This document shows positions 4,425-6,392 of a stretch of 6,392 bases of DNA, in pieces (positions within the stretch are counted from its first letter, which is position 1; each line of letters starts with the position of its first letter). A program made the translations under genes and the position numbers. The stretch covers positions 1-6,392 of the forward strand of contig JANXOO010000059.1 in the NCBI GenBank assembly GCA_025353525.1, given 5' to 3'. The notes under the pieces were generated by a model. That model was not told the DNA's origin and did no database searches. It worked only from the letters and a program-made list of their open reading frames with translations. This DNA is from Schlesneria sp. (GTDB lineage Bacteria; Planctomycetota; Planctomycetia; Planctomycetales; Planctomycetaceae).

Positions 4425-6392
4425 CTAGTGGGCCGAGGAGGATCGACGTTCGAAACGCTCGGTGACCGGTTCATCGTGTTCATCCTGGATGAGTTTGCGG
4501 CCATCGGAGAGTTTGGCGAACAGGTAATATAATCCGGGAATTACCAAAATACCGATCAGGGTGCCCACGAGCATGCCGCCAACTGCGGTCGTGCCAATCG
4601 TCCGGTTTCCAATCGCGCCGGGGCCAGTGGCCCGGACAAGTGGAATCAAACCGGCGATAAAGGCGAAGGAGGTCATCACGATCGGTCGGAAACGTAATTT
4701 GCCCCCTTCGATGGCGGCGTCCCTGATGCTCAAGCCTTCATGCCGCCGCTGCACGGCGAATTCGATGATCAGAATCGCGTTCTTGCCCAGCAGCCCGACC
4801 AGCATCACAAGACCGATCTGGCAGTAGACATCATTGGCCAACCCCATTCCTTTGAGCATCAGGAACGAGCCGAACAAGCCGACCGGCAGCGATGCGATCA
4901 CCGCCAGTGGCAGCAGGAAGCTTTCGTATTGACCCGCCAGCACCAGATACACGAACACGATCACAATCAGGAAGATGTAGATCGCCGCGTTTCCTTTGCT
5001 GGCCTCATCATACGAGAGGCCTTGCCAGCCGATGCCGAACCCGCGGGGAAGAGTCTGGGCGGCCACTTCCTGGATCGCCGCGATGGCCTGACCGCTGCTA
5101 TAGCCTGCAGCCGGAGCGCCTTGAATGATCGCGGTCGTATACAGGTTGTAGCGGTTGATCTCGTTCATCCCCTGCCGCTTCTCGATCGTCATGAACGCGG
5201 AGTAAGGCACATATTTCCCTTCGTCATTTTTGACGAACATGTTCTCCAGGTCTTCAGGATACCGCCGAAACTCGGGCGATGACTGGACGTAAACCTTGTA
5301 GAACTGGCCGAAGCGGATGAAACCCTGTTCCCAGGTGCTGCCCACCACGATCGAGAGGTTCTCCATCGCGTCGGCGATTGAAACGCCCTTCTGCATGGCC
5401 GCATCGTTGTCGATGACGATCTCATACTGCGGATAGTTATTGGCGAAAAAGGTGAAGATCCCCTTCAGTTCCTTGCGCTTGCCCAAGGCGGCGAGGAACT
5501 CTTCAGTCACCGTGCCGAAGGCGTCGTAGTCGCCACTGTTCGTCTTATCAAGCAAGCACAGCGAAAAGCCACCGGCTGCGCCGAACCCGGGCACGGCCGG
5601 AGGTTCGAAGAATTCCAGCTTCACGTTGGAAATTTCACGGCATTTGTGCTCAAGTTCTTCAATGATCTGCTTCGAAGTCAGCTCGCGTTCGGACCAGGGC
5701 TTCAAATTGATCAGACAGGTCCCCGCGTTGGAACCTCGGCCTTCGGTTAGAATCTCGTATCCAGCCAATGATGTCACGGATGTAATTTCGTCAAATTCTT
5801 TGCAGATCTCCTGCAGTTCGTGGGCTTTCGAATTCGTATATTCGAGCGTCGAGCCAGGAGGTGTCTGGATGATCCCATAGATCACACCCTGATCTTCGAG
5901 CGGGATGAAGCCAGCGGGAAGAACCTGGTTTACCAACAGAATCCCGTAGCCGAAAACACCAACGAAGACCATAGTCAGCAGACGACGAGTGACGATCAGA
6001 CTGACGATACCCACGAATCCGGTTGTCACCTTTTCGACCGCCCGGTCGAACCAGTGCACAAAAATCCCGATCGGCCCCCGTTTCTTTTCTTCGCCTGGTT
6101 CGCTGCCCGAAAGCATCGCGCGAAATGTGAGCATGAACAGCACTGACATGACGCTGCCGATGACGATCATCCGCGTCGGCGTCAGTTCGATCTGCTCGGA
6201 AATCACCTCGTGAATCATCTCGATGTGCAGCGATTCGTAAACGCCGTACCCCGCCGCCAGGCCGAGAACGATCGATACCAGTCCCCGCAGAATGTAAGCA
6301 TGAGAGCCCGCGACCCGCTTGAACACGCGATTCAGCAGACCCGCCAGACCTTGCGGCGTTACGTCACTGGTATGCGGCTTGAGGATCATCGC
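4425..6392 (-). CDS. RND efflux pump permease, HAE1 (AcrB-like) family, C-terminal part, 5' end outside window
   Basis: The frame is open to the right edge and ends with TAG at 4425-4427; 655 residues are visible of an expected about 1,100. The ATG at 6387-6389 is internal: A-MILKPH matches the end of TM6 in AcrB (MLKP), so the true start lies beyond the window. RND pumps use proton flux to drive drugs or other amphiphiles from periplasm or inner membrane out through a TolC-type duct. Numbering from that Met: two extra hydrophobic segments (33-53, 73-92), amphipathic helix (about 106-128), TM7 (137-155), PLEDQGV (163-169), a large periplasmic porter/docking domain (about 170-465), then TM8-TM12 (468-487, 492-513, 520-545, 568-587, 600-625). 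GKNAIL places Lys536 at AcrB Lys940, and LRFRPIVMTS puts Arg566 and Thr573 at AcrB Arg971 and Thr978, so the visible relay residues are intact; the paired Asp of TM4 are out of view. The tail is short and charged. It probably works with the lipoprotein duct downstream. Confidence 0.94.
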   Translation of the reverse strand, partial: AMILKPHTSDVTPQGLAGLLNRVFKRVAGSHAYILRGLVSIVLGLAAGYGVYESLHIEMIHEVISEQIELTPTRMIVIGSVMSVLFMLTFRAMLSGSEPGEEKKRGPIGIFVHWFDRAVEKVTTGFVGIVSLIVTRRLLTMVFVGVFGYGILLVNQVLPAGFIPLEDQGVIYGIIQTPPGSTLEYTNSKAHELQEICKEFDEITSVTSLAGYEILTEGRGSNAGTCLINLKPWSERELTSKQIIEELEHKCREISNVKLEFFEPPAVPGFGAAGGFSLCLLDKTNSGDYDAFGTVTEEFLAALGKRKELKGIFTFFANNYPQYEIVIDNDAAMQKGVSIADAMENLSIVVGSTWEQGFIRFGQFYKVYVQSSPEFRRYPEDLENMFVKNDEGKYVPYSAFMTIEKRQGMNEINRYNLYTTAIIQGAPAAGYSSGQAIAAIQEVAAQTLPRGFGIGWQGLSYDEASKGNAAIYIFLIVIVFVYLVLAGQYESFLLPLAVIASLPVGLFGSFLMLKGMGLANDVYCQIGLVMLVGLLGKNAILIIEFAVQRRHEGLSIRDAAIEGGKLRFRPIVMTSFAFIAGLIPLVRATGPGAIGNRTIGTTAVGGMLVGTLIGILVIPGLYYLFAKLSDGRKLIQDEHDEPVTERFERRSSSAH

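Noticed and set aside
4740..5282. 180-codon open frame on the plus strand
   Set aside because: It is antisense to the RND pump TM8-TM10 and porter region; His/Gln/Arg-rich product with no family resemblance.
6387..6389. ATG as the start of the RND pump
   Set aside because: The frame stays open to the window edge and the Met aligns with the end of TM6 in AcrB, so the first half of the protein must lie to the right.

Overview
The window reads as a stretch of Gram-negative chromosome, most likely from a planctomycete. That assignment is inference, not proof. It rests on the moderately high GC (by eye about 55%), the long loosely packed intergenic gaps, weak Shine-Dalgarno use, and the overall look of the adenosine-kinase-like PfkB protein and the HemW tail. 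The two efflux genes need an outer membrane, so a two-membrane cell envelope is well supported. No mobile element, CRISPR array, tRNA or rRNA was seen.

Layout: (1) Bases 2-658, + strand: the C-terminal 218 residues of HemW, the radical-SAM-family heme chaperone; its N-terminus lies left of the window. (2) Bases 659-1019: a 361-base gap with several small inverted and direct repeats. It also holds a minus-strand frame, broken by one in-frame TGA, that reads like part of a decayed protein gene. (3) Bases 1020-2015, + strand: a complete PfkB-family sugar/nucleoside kinase, closest in appearance to adenosine kinase. (4) Bases 2016-2099: a short convergent gap with one strong hairpin between two genes that face each other. 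(5) Bases 2100-3719, - strand: a complete outer-membrane efflux lipoprotein of the TolC/OprM/NodT family. (6) Bases 3720-4424: a 705-base gap with no confident gene but with a strong hairpin, a perfect 12-bp tandem duplication, a T8 tract flanked by CCGGTG repeats and a weak 65-codon open frame. (7) Bases 4425-6392, - strand: the C-terminal 655 residues of an HAE1-type RND efflux pump; its N-terminal part lies right of the window.

The two minus-strand genes belong together functionally. The RND pump sits in the inner membrane and the TolC-like lipoprotein is its outer-membrane exit duct; the missing third part, a periplasmic adaptor, is probably encoded beyond the right edge, upstream of the pump. 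The 705-base break between pump and duct is long for one operon, and the duct gene has its own good ribosome binding site, so it may be transcribed separately. HemW and the kinase are housekeeping genes pointing the other way, with no visible functional tie to the efflux genes.

The most notable observation is in the pump. Between the segment matching the end of TM6 and the amphipathic helix before TM7 there are about 90 extra residues compared with AcrB. They contain two hydrophobic stretches long enough to span the membrane, which would give a 14-helix rather than the classical 12-helix RND protein. I found no clear sign of an entirely new multi-gene system.
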